Shown here piece by piece: positions 25,710 to 35,469 of a stretch of DNA of 55,563 nt. A program made the position numbers and the translations under genes. Source of the stretch: Anaerolineaceae bacterium (GTDB taxonomy: Bacteria; Chloroflexota; Anaerolineae; Anaerolineales; Anaerolineaceae); the NCBI GenBank assembly GCA_002702705.1, contig PABH01000006.1, forward strand, positions 1 through 55,563, given 5' to 3'. The notes beneath the pieces were generated by a model, which was given only the letters and a program-made list of their open reading frames with translations, did not search any database and was not told the DNA's origin. How positions within the stretch are numbered: position 1 is the stretch's first letter; each line of letters opens with the position of its first letter.

Positions 25710-28469
25710 TTAGAAAATAATGCCTAATTCCCTGGCACGTGCTGCAGCTTCTGTGCGATTGGCTACATCAAGCTTACGAAATATATTGGCTGTGTGTGCT
25801 TTAACAGTACCGCGAGCAACAACGAGTTCTTCAGCAATTTGTGGATTTGTTTTTCCCTGTGCCATAAGTTGAAGTACTTCAAGCTCACGCTGACTTATGG
25901 GATCGATCAGGGCTTGTTTAGAGGAATCCTTTGAGAAAGATTTTTCTGTAGTTTCTGTAATTGTTTTTGGTTCATTTTCAAATTCGATAAGAAGATATAC
26001 AACGTAATCTTTTAGTTTGTTTTCACTGTTGCTTGCCAACCATCTTGAGAGCATTATGTGCATTACTCTTCCTTCATCCAGAAAAGGTCGAGAATAACCT
26101 TCTTTCTCTGCAAAGAATAAACTTTTTTCCAGGCAAGATATAGCTTGTTTCATTTTCCCCATTTTCTGGAACGCCAAAGCTTTAATAATTAGACTTTTGA
26201 TAACCCTGTCTTTTCTTTGCTGTAATTGTGAATCAAATTCCATGCGTTCTAACAATTTAATACACCGATTAAATTTTCCCTGGACAAGATAAACTCTCGC
26301 GAGCGTAATAAGAGATAATTCATTGTTATAACAGAAGGAAAGTTTTTGGTCTAAATCTTTTTCCATGACATTGACCCATTGACGAATAGTGATTGGATCC
26401 CCTTTGACCAATTGCAGTCTGATATTCGTTGTTTCCACAACCTGCTGTGCTTCTGGGAAAAGGCCACTTGAATGAACAATTTTAATTCCCTTTTCTATTG
26501 TTTCCAATGCAACGTCAATTTCGCCAAGTGACTGGTGTATTTGTGTAGCGGTTGCCAATGCGAGAACTACATCATCAGCTTTTCCCCATAGATGAACGTT
26601 CTGCAATCCTCGTTCAATATGCGTTTGAGCATCTTGCAGCATATTTCTTTCATACATAATATCTGCAAGCCCCATTTCCACGATACTCATAGCTCCTTGA
26701 TGTTGAAAATCCGATGTTTCAATCAATTTCTGTGCTTCTCGGTACAATGTAAGCGCTTTGCCTAACTCCCCATGCAATTTATATAATCTAGCCAAAACAC
26801 AATATGCTCCAATTGTACTGTTTATTGCTCTAGCGGTGATTCCCGCCTGAATGGTTTCCTCCAACACCTTGATGGCATTTAAGAAGTCACCATTCAAGAA
26901 ATAACCATAACCCAGCATGACACCAATTCCACCCAGTAAGGCTTGATTGCTCTCAGGTGTATTGGACTTAGCCTCAAGACAAAGGTCAATTGCCCCAGGA
27001 AAATCACCACGCATGGCGGTAATTCGGCTTTTTACATATGCAAATTGCCCTTTAATAGCGCGAGTTTCCACGGTTGAGGGTTCTGATTGAAAATGTTTTT
27101 CTGCTTCATTAAGTAGCAATTCTGCCTCATCTAATTCCCCTAACCAACATCGGGTCATAGCTGCGTGAATACACAAACCAGGGCGTTTGAAAATTAACTC
27201 TTTGCTCAGTTCACCCGTCCAAAGGCTTAAAAATGCTGAATTTCTCCTTTGAAATATTTCCATAAAATTTTTTTCGATTAAACGCTCTACCCACACATTA
27301 TCTTCTGTAATAGACGCATGGTGGAGTGCCTCAAAAGTCAAATTATTGTTTTCATACCACTTCGCAGCTTTGGAATGTAATGCGGAAAGCTCTTTTGAAT
27401 CACAGGTTTGTTGCAATCGGGCTTGCAAAAGATCAGCAAATAAATGATGATAGCGATACCAGGTTCTTTCTTCATCCAAAGGTACAAGAAAAAGATTTGT
27501 GTTTTCAAGATAATCAAGGCATGAGGCGGAATGATTTGACAATCCTGCTACTGGTTGATCTAAAGGATTATTTTCAATTACATCAATCTTATCTTTCTTC
27601 ATCACTGCATCACACAGTGGAGCTGTAAATCGTATTAATATGGATGTGTTAAGTAGGAATCGTTGAATTTCTGGCGTTTGGTTGGCAAGCACTTCTTCCA
27701 ATAAATAGTCCAGGATAAAACGGTGTGTTCCCGAAAATTGCACAATAAATTCGTGTTTATTTTCGCGATTTTGTAGAGAAAGGGCAGCCATTTGTAATCC
27801 AGTAATCCAACCTTCTGTGCGTTTTTCAAGTAATGCAACAGATGAAACTTCCAAATCCAATTGCATCAGATCATTCAGGAATTGGTTTGTTTCATTATCA
27901 TTAAAGCGCAAGTCAGCAGTTCGAAGTTCCACCAGTTGGCCTCGAGCACGAAGCCGGGCAAGAGGAAACGGTGGGTCAGAACGACTAGCAATTGTTAAGT
28001 GGAAATGACCAGGGCAATTTTCAATAATAAAGATGACTAATTCGTGGATCTCCCTGTTTGTAATGAATTGGTAATCATCCAACACAAGGATAGTTTCCTT
28101 CTTTGAAAAATTCATTTCATTAATCAGGCTGATCAAAATAGTTTCTGTATTAACTTGTAACCCCTGCATTAATTGAATCGTTCTTTCACCAAACGTGGAA
28201 TCAGTTTTATGAATCGCCGCAATCAAATAAATTAGGAACCGCTCGATTTGATTATCATTTTTATCGAGTGATAACCAAGCAACGGATATCCCAATATTAT
28301 TGATACAAGATGCGATAAGCGTAGTTTTTCCAAAACCTGCCGGTGCTGAAATTAATAAGAGTTTTTGCTGGATACATTCATTAATTTTTGTTTCTAAACG
28401 GGGACGCTTTACAAGAATTGGCTTGGTTGGTGGGATAATTGTCTTTGTCGTTAAAAGGGTGTCGAACAT
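25710..28469 (-). CDS. MalT-like LuxR-family transcriptional activator
   Basis: A 919-residue LAL-type activator. The N-terminal STAND ATPase has Walker A SAPAGFGKTT (41-50) and Walker B ILVLDDYQF (about 121-129). The middle (about 400-830) is a TPR-rich MalT-like helical sensor domain, and the last 65 residues carry a LuxR helix-turn-helix (ISQRELEVLQLMAQGKTNPQIA...GTVKAHTANIFRKL). These proteins use an inducer plus ATP to oligomerise and activate nearby promoters. The inducer is unknown. AGGAAAGG precedes ATG 28469. The gene is followed by the 72-residue protein and the CAAX fusion, plausible targets or operon members. Confidence 0.93.
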   Translation of the reverse strand: MFDTLLTTKTIIPPTKPILVKRPRLETKINECIQQKLLLISAPAGFGKTTLIASCINNIGISVAWLSLDKNDNQIERFLIYLIAAIHKTDSTFGERTIQLMQGLQVNTETILISLINEMNFSKKETILVLDDYQFITNREIHELVIFIIENCPGHFHLTIASRSDPPFPLARLRARGQLVELRTADLRFNDNETNQFLNDLMQLDLEVSSVALLEKRTEGWITGLQMAALSLQNRENKHEFIVQFSGTHRFILDYLLEEVLANQTPEIQRFLLNTSILIRFTAPLCDAVMKKDKIDVIENNPLDQPVAGLSNHSASCLDYLENTNLFLVPLDEERTWYRYHHLFADLLQARLQQTCDSKELSALHSKAAKWYENNNLTFEALHHASITEDNVWVERLIEKNFMEIFQRRNSAFLSLWTGELSKELIFKRPGLCIHAAMTRCWLGELDEAELLLNEAEKHFQSEPSTVETRAIKGQFAYVKSRITAMRGDFPGAIDLCLEAKSNTPESNQALLGGIGVMLGYGYFLNGDFLNAIKVLEETIQAGITARAINSTIGAYCVLARLYKLHGELGKALTLYREAQKLIETSDFQHQGAMSIVEMGLADIMYERNMLQDAQTHIERGLQNVHLWGKADDVVLALATATQIHQSLGEIDVALETIEKGIKIVHSSGLFPEAQQVVETTNIRLQLVKGDPITIRQWVNVMEKDLDQKLSFCYNNELSLITLARVYLVQGKFNRCIKLLERMEFDSQLQQRKDRVIKSLIIKALAFQKMGKMKQAISCLEKSLFFAEKEGYSRPFLDEGRVMHIMLSRWLASNSENKLKDYVVYLLIEFENEPKTITETTEKSFSKDSSKQALIDPISQRELEVLQLMAQGKTNPQIAEELVVARGTVKAHTANIFRKLDVANRTEAAARARELGIIF

Positions 28470-28632
28470 GAGCCTTTCCTGGATGAGCTAATGCTACGAT
28501 ATTATTTATATGATACATGATATTGCAATTTGCGCAAACTACGATACCAGTTGAATTGAAATGGAAAAAATGAAATTAAATTGTTGAGTTTTTCCCTGAG
28601 TTTTTGATTTGTCAAGTTTATCTTTCCAATAT

Positions 28633-28666
28633 AAAAATCACCCCGATTAATTTTGGGGTGATTTTT
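28633..28666 (-). terminator. Terminator of the M32 carboxypeptidase gene
   Basis: Perfect 12-base arms AAAAATCACCCC (28633-28644) and GGGGTGATTTTT (28655-28666) enclose ten bases. On the minus strand the hairpin ends in TTTTTATATT. It begins 18 bases after the stop. Confidence 0.88.
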
Positions 28667-28683
28667 CTTAGAAAGGTTATTTT

Positions 28684-30186
28684 TTAAAGTCCGTACACTT
28701 CGCTGTATTTTTTGTTCAAATAACGCAGATAGGGATTTGGATCGATTTTGGAACCAGTCACACGCTGTACCAATTCTTGTGGTTCAAACTTACGGCCATG
28801 AATGTGGACATTCTCTCGCAGCCAACCCAATAATTCACCAAATTCCCCTGTGCGGATTTGGTCTTCCATATTCGGGATTTGTTTATCAATCAGTTCCCAC
28901 CACTGGGCAGAGACCAGATTTCCGAGAGCATAAGTGGAGAAGTAACCCATCATACCGTAAGACCAATGGACATCCTGCAAAACACCAAGGGCATCTGTAG
29001 GCGGGGTAACGCCTAAATATTCCTGCATTTTTGCATTCCAAATTTCCGGTAGATCCTTAATCGCGGCTTTGCCTTCAATCATTGCAATCTCAAGTTCCAA
29101 ACGAAGCATAATATGCAAATTATAAGTGGCTTCATCCGCTTCAACACGAATCAGGGAGGGCTGAACTTTGTTAATCCCTTTATAGAAGGTATCTAAGCCT
29201 ATATTCCCTAACTGGGTTGGGAAAACTTCTTGTAACCGTGGGTAAAAATGCTGCCAGAATGGGAATGAACGTCCTACCAGGTTTTCCCATAGACGGGACT
29301 GTGACTCGTGAATCGCCAGGGAAGCGCCGCCGCCCATGCCGTATTTTTCCAATTCAGGATTAATTCCTAAATTATATAAGGCATGCCCACATTCGTGCAT
29401 TGTGCCAAACAACATCGGGTTATAAAATTCCGGGTTAACACGGGTTGTGATACGCACATCATCGGAGTTAAAGCTGATGGTAAATGGATGGGGTGCTTTG
29501 TCCTGACGGCCGCGGTTCCAATCATAACCAAATTTGGTAATCACTTCCTCACCAAAGGCCCACTGTTTATCCTCTTCAAAATGTTGGTGCAAAAATGAAT
29601 CATCAACTTGTTGAGATTCAGATATTTTCTGGATCAATTCCACTTGTTGAGGCCGGATGGTATTAAAAATGAATTTCACATCATCTGTTTTCATCCCCGG
29701 TTCAAATCCATCCAATAAGGCATCGTAAGGATGTTCAAATTCCGGGAAAAAGGCAGCATACCGCTGATTGAGGTCTACTACTTTTTCAAGATGGGGTTCA
29801 AAGATAGAATAATCATTTTTCTGGCGTGCTTCCGCCCAGGCCGAATATGATAATGTTGTAACTCTCGATTGTTCAATGACAAATTCTTGGGGAATTCGTT
29901 TGGTACGATCATAATCTTTCGCAGAAACCTTGATCAGACGAGAATCATCAGAATCTGGATCTAATTGTTCGGCGTATGGTTTTAATTCATCCAACAGTTT
30001 GCCTAACTCGTCTGAAGTTGCCATTTCGTGTGCGATCTTTCCCAAGATTGCTTGTTGCTCTCCTCGACCAGCTGCCCCACCTGTTGGCATATATGTATTC
30101 TGATCCCAGCTTAATACTGCTCCGATAGAGCTTAAAGATTGGATTTCTGCTAACTTTTCTTTCAGTAATTTCAGTTTTTCTTCCAT
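28684..30186 (-). CDS. Carboxypeptidase M32 (Taq type)
   Basis: A 500-residue zinc carboxypeptidase. The HECGHALYN motif near residue 263 supplies two zinc ligands and the catalytic Glu, and HESQSRLWEN ~30 residues on holds the third ligand Glu and the family signature. DPNPYLRYLNKKYSEVYGL closes the protein as in other M32 enzymes. It is cytosolic and removes C-terminal residues from peptides, excluding proline. ATG 30186 follows AAAGGAG; the longer frame is rejected. A consensus promoter lies about 310 bases upstream, with a 59-residue ORF between. Confidence 0.95.
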   Translation of the reverse strand: MEEKLKLLKEKLAEIQSLSSIGAVLSWDQNTYMPTGGAAGRGEQQAILGKIAHEMATSDELGKLLDELKPYAEQLDPDSDDSRLIKVSAKDYDRTKRIPQEFVIEQSRVTTLSYSAWAEARQKNDYSIFEPHLEKVVDLNQRYAAFFPEFEHPYDALLDGFEPGMKTDDVKFIFNTIRPQQVELIQKISESQQVDDSFLHQHFEEDKQWAFGEEVITKFGYDWNRGRQDKAPHPFTISFNSDDVRITTRVNPEFYNPMLFGTMHECGHALYNLGINPELEKYGMGGGASLAIHESQSRLWENLVGRSFPFWQHFYPRLQEVFPTQLGNIGLDTFYKGINKVQPSLIRVEADEATYNLHIMLRLELEIAMIEGKAAIKDLPEIWNAKMQEYLGVTPPTDALGVLQDVHWSYGMMGYFSTYALGNLVSAQWWELIDKQIPNMEDQIRTGEFGELLGWLRENVHIHGRKFEPQELVQRVTGSKIDPNPYLRYLNKKYSEVYGL

Positions 30187-30218
30187 TAAATCTCCTTTTT
30201 CCTTGTTAAGAATTGTCA

Positions 30219-30398
30219 TCAAATTCCCAGATCACATACCATACTATTGTTTTCGGTGGTTGGATTTAGGGAATCATAGTCCGGATAATTTTTATTCAAG
30301 GTATTCTCCTGCCTCCGAGATTTTTTTTGTAAGGATTCATCGGCAGGGAAAGATAACACCTTGATTTGTTCTTGGGAAGTTTTATTTATGATCTTCAT
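30219..30398 (-). CDS. Small hypothetical ORF, 59 aa, ahead of M32 gene
   Basis: ATG 30398 is preceded by GAGGTG seven bases upstream and the ORF ends 33 bases before the carboxypeptidase ATG, downstream of the TTGACA/TAAAAT promoter. The product is hydrophilic, rich in Asn, Ser and Lys, with one cysteine near the C-terminus (MVCDLGI). I do not recognise it. It may be a short peptide with RiPP-like composition, a leader ORF, or chance. Confidence 0.35.
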   Translation of the reverse strand: MKIINKTSQEQIKVLSFPADESLQKKSRRQENTLNKNYPDYDSLNPTTENNSMVCDLGI

Positions 30399-30492
30399 TT
30401 GATTACACCTCAATTACACAAAACGAGAGAAACCAATGGCGGTTTATTTTTATTATTTTTTACCGCTAAAATTATTTTTTACGACAAAACCT

Positions 30493-30521
30493 ATTTTACA
30501 GAATAAATATACACTTGTCAA
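30493..30521 (-). promoter_or_regulatory. Consensus sigma-70 promoter for the M32 unit
   Basis: On the minus strand TTGACA (30521-30516), a 17-base spacer, and TAAAAT (30498-30493) form a near-perfect promoter. Transcription would begin around 30486, about 90 bases before the small ORF and 300 before the carboxypeptidase. Confidence 0.7.
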
Positions 30522-30542
30522 TCAGCCAAGTGACCAGTTAAC

Positions 30543-30580
30543 AAAAAAACCTCCTGGTCTTACTGAACCAGGAAGTTTTT
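30543..30580 (-). terminator. Terminator of the BMP transporter operon
   Basis: Arms around CTCCTGGT/ACCAGGAAG with an AAAAAC/GTTTTT extension and an eight-base loop; on the minus strand it ends in seven T residues. It is 77 bases past the ATPase stop. Confidence 0.82.
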
Positions 30581-30656
30581 CATAAGAGTAACTATAATCC
30601 TTTTGGTGCCGCCTTGTTTGAAAGAGATTTAGCCTATTTAAAGGTAATCCTTTTCA

Positions 30657-32219
30657 TTAACATTCAGGTTCCTCGCCTATTCTTTCCCCCGCCATCATGA
30701 GACCTAATTTTTCCGGGGTGGCATCAGCTCGATCCACAATACCCATAATTTCTCCATGAAAAATGACTGCAATTCGATCGGAGAGGGCTAAAATCTCATC
30801 CAAATCCTCCGAGATTAACATCGTAGCAGTACCAGCACTGCGTTGTTGGATGATCATATCATGAATATATTCGGTCGCTCCAATGTCTACGCCGCGGGTT
30901 GGCTGCGCCGCAATCAGCACCTTTGGATTCCGGGATAGTTCTCGTGCCAGGATCACTTTTTGAGCATTACCCCCTGAGAGACTTTTCATCGGAGTATCAA
31001 TTGAAGGGGTTTTGACTTTATAACCTGCCACTAATGACTTGCTGCGTTCGGCTATTGAGGGCATATCCAAAAACCCTTTTTTTGAATAAAAGCCGCTGTT
31101 CAAATCGCGCAAAATAATATTTTCCGAAACGGTAAATTCACGAATTAAACCGTCCCGGTTGCGTTCCTCCGGAATAAAAGCTACACCAATTTGGATCAAT
31201 TCTTCCGGTGTAGCTTTGGTAATATCTTTTCCATCCAATAAAATGGTGCCCCCCGTTTCATTGCGTAACCCTGCAATAACCTGGGCTAATTCGGGTTGAC
31301 CATTACCGGACACACCGGCCAATCCTAAAATTTCTCCTGCCCGAATTTCGAGATCAATACAATTAAGGGCCGGCGAATCAAAATCATTTAATGCCGAGAT
31401 ACCTTTAATTTCTAATCGGGGTTGTCCAATTTGTGATTGATCCAATAATTTTGCAGGTTTTAATTGCCTCCCCACCATCATCTCAGCTAACTGGCGTTTA
31501 TCAGTATCTTTGGTTTGCACGGAGCCTACATTTTTTCCATCACGTAAAACAGTCACCCGATCAGTAAAAGCCATCACCTCATGCAATTTATGAGAGATAA
31601 AAATCAGCGAGTGTCCCTCAGCTGCCATTTGTTTTAAAATAACAAAAAAGTCATCTACTTCTTGCGGGGTTAGTACCGCTGTCGGTTCATCTAAAATCAA
31701 TAATGCTGCCCCACGATAAAGGGCTTTAATAATTTCTACTTTTTGCTGCTGGCCAACTGATAACTGCCAGATCAGCGCGTCAGTTCTTACATCCAGTCCA
31801 TATAATTTGGCTAACTCGTTAATCCGTTCTGTAACCTTATCAAGATCGGTTAACATACCTCGTGAAGATGGCAAACCCAAAGCCACATTCTCAGCCACTG
31901 TCAACGTATCCACCAGCATAAAATGTTGATGGATCATGCCTATTCCTAACCGAATCGCATCTGCTGGTGAAGAAATGCGTAATGATTTTCCATCAAACAG
32001 AATTTCACCTTCATCCGGATGATACAGCCCATAAAGCTGCTTCATCAGTGTGCTTTTTCCGGCACCATTTTCACCGAGCAAAGCATGCACTTCCCCCGCC
32101 TTAATATCAAAATGAACGTGATCATTTGCTAAAACGCCGGGAAAACGTTTGACAATATTTTTCATCTCTAAATGATGAATTTTTGGATGTCCGGAAGGGA
32201 GTAATTCTTGTTCAGTCAT
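30657..32219 (-). CDS. BMP-type ABC transporter ATPase (tandem domains)
   Basis: A 520-residue protein with two ATPase domains as in the RbsA/NupO group. Domain 1 has Walker A LLGENGAGKST, signature LSVGQQQKV and Walker B LLILDEPTAVL. Domain 2 has the degenerate GLAGVSGNGQ in place of Walker A, LSGGNAQKV, and LIAAQPTRGVD. The ATPase drives uptake through the two permeases encoded upstream. CAGGTG precedes ATG 32219. It is the last gene of the operon, set apart from the binding-protein gene by a GC-rich hairpin. Confidence 0.93.
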   Translation of the reverse strand: MTEQELLPSGHPKIHHLEMKNIVKRFPGVLANDHVHFDIKAGEVHALLGENGAGKSTLMKQLYGLYHPDEGEILFDGKSLRISSPADAIRLGIGMIHQHFMLVDTLTVAENVALGLPSSRGMLTDLDKVTERINELAKLYGLDVRTDALIWQLSVGQQQKVEIIKALYRGAALLILDEPTAVLTPQEVDDFFVILKQMAAEGHSLIFISHKLHEVMAFTDRVTVLRDGKNVGSVQTKDTDKRQLAEMMVGRQLKPAKLLDQSQIGQPRLEIKGISALNDFDSPALNCIDLEIRAGEILGLAGVSGNGQPELAQVIAGLRNETGGTILLDGKDITKATPEELIQIGVAFIPEERNRDGLIREFTVSENIILRDLNSGFYSKKGFLDMPSIAERSKSLVAGYKVKTPSIDTPMKSLSGGNAQKVILARELSRNPKVLIAAQPTRGVDIGATEYIHDMIIQQRSAGTATMLISEDLDEILALSDRIAVIFHGEIMGIVDRADATPEKLGLMMAGERIGEEPEC

Positions 32220-32245
32220 AGTTCACCTGCAACTTGGTGAGTTTT

Positions 32246-32271
32246 ACGGCGGCGGCAAAAACCGCCGCCGT
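32246..32271 (-). promoter_or_regulatory. GC-rich intercistronic stem-loop
   Basis: Ten-base arms ACGGCGGCGG (32246-32255) and CCGCCGCCGT (32262-32271) with a six-base loop lie between the BMP lipoprotein and ATPase genes. No T run follows on the minus strand. Such hairpins usually stabilise the upstream binding-protein mRNA so that it is made in excess. Confidence 0.65.
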
Positions 32272-32299
32272 CTTCCACAAGGAGTGTGGGAATTATCGC

Positions 32300-33301
32300 T
32301 TATTCACCAACACCAGTTTTAATGGAGCCATCTTTTAAACCGGCAATTGTATTTTCAGCAAGGGTCTTAACATCAGCAGACAAATCATAACCGTCATTAA
32401 AAACGATCAATAAACCTTCATTTTCTAATGTCACAACATAGGCTTTTCCACCAAGTGTGCCTTCTTTGATGAGAGCGATCATGTCATCAACAACAACTGT
32501 CCAGTCATAAACCTGGCTGGCAACAACAATGCTTGGAGCTAAAGAAGATTGATCGGCCTGAGTGCCGAACCACAAAATGCCACGTTCTTCAGCGACACCA
32601 ATCGCGCCAACAACCATCTGGGCAGATCCGGTTAACACATCCGCACCGGCACCTGCATGGGTTTGGGCAGCTTCTGAGGCTAAAGCTACGTCACTGAAAG
32701 AACCAATGTAGTTTACGTTGACGGTGATATCAGGTTTGGTGGCTTTCGCACCAGCAATAAAACCATCCACATATAATTTGGCATCACCAACTTCAATTGG
32801 GCCAACAACGCCGATTGTGCCGCTTTGGGATAATGCTGCAGCCATCACACCATTTACATATCCACCTTCTTGTGAATAAGCTTCATAAGCGAAAATATTC
32901 GGAATATCGAAGGTATCACCAGCGGTACCCCAAGCAAAACTGGTTTTCGGAAAATCAGGTGCAATTTCTTTCAAGGATGCACCATACTGCGAACCATGGG
33001 CGATGATCAGGTTATACCCTTGGGAGGCATAATCCCGAATGGCGGCAGCGGCATCATCCACCACAAACATATTATCAGAATAGACAAAATCAAAGTTTTC
33101 CGCACCCATTTCATTTTTGATTTGGGTTAATGCCTCGAACATACTTTGGCTAAAGGCAAGATCATTCACGGCACTGGGCATAACCACAGCCACTTTGAAA
33201 GGACCATCCGATGTGGTTTGTGCTTCTTGAGCACCACCACATGCGCTGAGCAATAAAGAAGCCAGCATCACCAATACAAACAATTTTAGTACACGTTTCA
33301 T
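32300..33301 (-). CDS. BMP-family substrate-binding lipoprotein
   Basis: A 333-residue lipoprotein (lipobox LLLSACGG near residue 21) of the basic membrane protein family, periplasmic-binding fold type I. The family motifs are KVAVVMPSAVNDLAFSQSM near the mature start, IIAHGSQYGASL, EGGYVNGVMAA and GADVLTGSAQ. Characterised members bind purine nucleosides, but the ligand here is not readable from sequence. ATG 33301 follows AAGGAGG. It is encoded between the permease and ATPase genes and is likely the most expressed component because of the downstream stem-loop. Confidence 0.92.
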   Translation of the reverse strand: MKRVLKLFVLVMLASLLLSACGGAQEAQTTSDGPFKVAVVMPSAVNDLAFSQSMFEALTQIKNEMGAENFDFVYSDNMFVVDDAAAAIRDYASQGYNLIIAHGSQYGASLKEIAPDFPKTSFAWGTAGDTFDIPNIFAYEAYSQEGGYVNGVMAAALSQSGTIGVVGPIEVGDAKLYVDGFIAGAKATKPDITVNVNYIGSFSDVALASEAAQTHAGAGADVLTGSAQMVVGAIGVAEERGILWFGTQADQSSLAPSIVVASQVYDWTVVVDDMIALIKEGTLGGKAYVVTLENEGLLIVFNDGYDLSADVKTLAENTIAGLKDGSIKTGVGE

Positions 33302-33355
33302 TACTTCCTCCTTAAGGATTGAGCCGAACAAAGATTTTTTTCGCAGAAAATTAGT

Positions 33356-34288
33356 TTAATCCATACGTTCATATGCTTTGCTTAATGCTTTTGGCTGGCG
33401 AACGCGCTGCGCCGAAATCACCAACACCACAATTGTTAATAAATATGGCATCATCACGGCAATATCTGATGGAATTTCGATACCAATTACTTGGACCCAC
33501 ACCTGAAGTGAATTTACCATGCTGAATAATAAGGAACCGATCAACACCCAACCAGGACGCCACCCACCAAAATAGACCAGTGCAATGGCGATAAAACCTA
33601 AACCATTGGTCAAGTTCTGTTGGAAAACATTTAATAAAGCAATCGAAAGGGAGGCTCCGGCAATACCGGACATGATCCCACCAAACGTTACTGTAAGGTA
33701 GCGGACTTTTGCGACGCTGACACCCAGTGTATCGGCCGCTTCCGGGTTTTCACCAACTGCACGCATTTTTAATCCAAATGTAGTTTTGTTAATGACAAAC
33801 CAGGCGATGGGCACCATAAGATAAGCGCCATATACTAAAATATTTTGTTGAAAGAAAATTTCACCAATGACTGGAATATCACTTAATAACGGAATATGTA
33901 GTGGCTGAAAACCGCGAACTGTTTCCACATTATTCACTAATTTTTGGAAAAGAAGGTCGCTCATACCTAAACCAAATAAATAAACGCCAATACCACTGAT
34001 ACCCTGTTCAGCGTTGAGGGTAACACTAATAAACGCCATTGCTAAACCCATAATTGCGCCTACGATAATGGCCAATAACAACCCAAGCCACAGGTTCCCC
34101 GTCAGGAAAACTACATAAAACCCTGAGAATGCGCCCATCAGCATAATGCCATCCACTCCCAGGTTTAAAACGCCTGAACGCTGCCCAAAAGTTTCACCAA
34201 TCGCAGCATAAAGATATGGGGTGGCCAGCCGAATGCCGGAAGACAATAAACCAACTAACACTGAACCAGTAAATAAATCAGCCCACAT
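33356..34288 (-). CDS. BMP-type ABC transporter permease (NupQ-like)
   Basis: A 310-residue permease with eight to nine membrane helices of the BPD_transp_2 type. The segments TPYLYAAIGETFGQRSGVLNLGVDGIMLMGA and AVGENPEAADTLGVSV are typical of NupQ/YufQ proteins. ATG 34288 follows GAGGAGG. It overlaps the preceding permease gene by eleven bases. Confidence 0.92.
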   Translation of the reverse strand: MWADLFTGSVLVGLLSSGIRLATPYLYAAIGETFGQRSGVLNLGVDGIMLMGAFSGFYVVFLTGNLWLGLLLAIIVGAIMGLAMAFISVTLNAEQGISGIGVYLFGLGMSDLLFQKLVNNVETVRGFQPLHIPLLSDIPVIGEIFFQQNILVYGAYLMVPIAWFVINKTTFGLKMRAVGENPEAADTLGVSVAKVRYLTVTFGGIMSGIAGASLSIALLNVFQQNLTNGLGFIAIALVYFGGWRPGWVLIGSLLFSMVNSLQVWVQVIGIEIPSDIAVMMPYLLTIVVLVISAQRVRQPKALSKAYERMD

Positions 34289-35423
34289 GGTGTTCCTCCT
34301 CTTGCGGATTCACTGGAATTGCTGGTTGGGGTTCTCCAGCCTTGTTTGCTTCCAAAGCCTGAATAGCACGGCGCCGTGCATTTTTCCGCCGCCAAATTTC
34401 ACTGGAAACAACAAACACGACCACCAAGCCATTTAATGCGGTAATCAAGGCCGCCGGAACCTGAGTCACACGTTGTAACTTATTTGCACCAACTAGCAAA
34501 GCCCCAAATAAAAACGAGGCTGGAATAGTACCAATTGGATGCAGCTGGCCAAATAAGGCGGCGACAATACCATTAAACCCAGCGGATCCGGTAAATCCGG
34601 CTGCAGTTCCATCGGTAATCATGAAGTGATTGACACCATATACTTGCACTGCTCCAGCCAATCCCGCAAAAGCACCGCTTAATGCTAACGAAAGAATGAT
34701 GTACCGCGGTACTTTTATACCTGCATAACGAGAAGCATGACTATTTAGACCTACTGCTCGAATACGATAACCAATGGTAGTCCGCCAGAGGAAAAAATAC
34801 ACACCAATGGCCAGGATAACTGCAATCAAAGCGCCAAGATGTAAACGTGTAGGGACCAAACGGGGCAGATCATAAGCCGTGGAAAGCCGGGCAGTCTGTG
34901 GAATGCGAGCGGCCCCTTTTTGCAACTTATCGATCATTAAATCACGTAACAGAAAATTCATACCCTGCACAGCAATAGCATTCATCATAATCGTGCTTAA
35001 AATTTCATTGACGTTAAATCGAGCTTTTAGATAACCAGGAATCCCACCCCATACCCCACCGGCGACAAAACCAACCACTAAGACTAAGGGAATCATAATG
35101 ATGCCAGGTAAATCAGGAAAAGCAAGGCCAAGACCGGTGGCAGCAAGCGCACCTAAAATCATTTGACCCTCACCGCCGATATTTATCACACCACTCCGGA
35201 AAGCAATACAAATTCCAATTCCTACCAAGAGAAGCGGTGTCGCCTTTACGGCTGTATCAGCCAGGGCATTCATGCTGCCAAAAGCACCTTCGAACAAGGC
35301 TGCATATCCGCTTATTGGATTGGCACCCAAAATCAATAACATAATTGCGCCAATTAATAAAGCCGCCAGGGTTGCAATCAGCGGCAATAGCGCATCAAAT
35401 AAGGCACTCCAACGTACACGCAT
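34278..35423 (-). CDS. BMP-type ABC transporter permease (NupP-like)
   Basis: A 381-residue permease with about ten membrane helices. Motifs TPLLLVGIGICIAFRSGVINIGGEGQ and AVGLNSHASRYAGI are those of NupP/YufP proteins. The C-terminus is a charged cytosolic tail. I chose ATG 35423 because GGAGG lies upstream (12-base spacing, longer than usual) and the alternative start is TTG. It pairs with NupQ-like protein to form the channel. First transporter gene after the GntR regulator, 46 bases away. Confidence 0.92.
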   Translation of the reverse strand: MRVRWSALFDALLPLIATLAALLIGAIMLLILGANPISGYAALFEGAFGSMNALADTAVKATPLLLVGIGICIAFRSGVINIGGEGQMILGALAATGLGLAFPDLPGIIMIPLVLVVGFVAGGVWGGIPGYLKARFNVNEILSTIMMNAIAVQGMNFLLRDLMIDKLQKGAARIPQTARLSTAYDLPRLVPTRLHLGALIAVILAIGVYFFLWRTTIGYRIRAVGLNSHASRYAGIKVPRYIILSLALSGAFAGLAGAVQVYGVNHFMITDGTAAGFTGSAGFNGIVAALFGQLHPIGTIPASFLFGALLVGANKLQRVTQVPAALITALNGLVVVFVVSSEIWRRKNARRRAIQALEANKAGEPQPAIPVNPQEEEHHVG

Positions 35424-35469
35424 TTGTTTACTAATCCTCCTTCCGAAGGTGAAAATCAACCATACCCGG

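Noticed and set aside
30657-35423. Ribose ABC transporter (rbs)
   Set aside because: Two different permeases and a BMP-type binding lipoprotein indicate the nucleoside-type NupOPQ arrangement.
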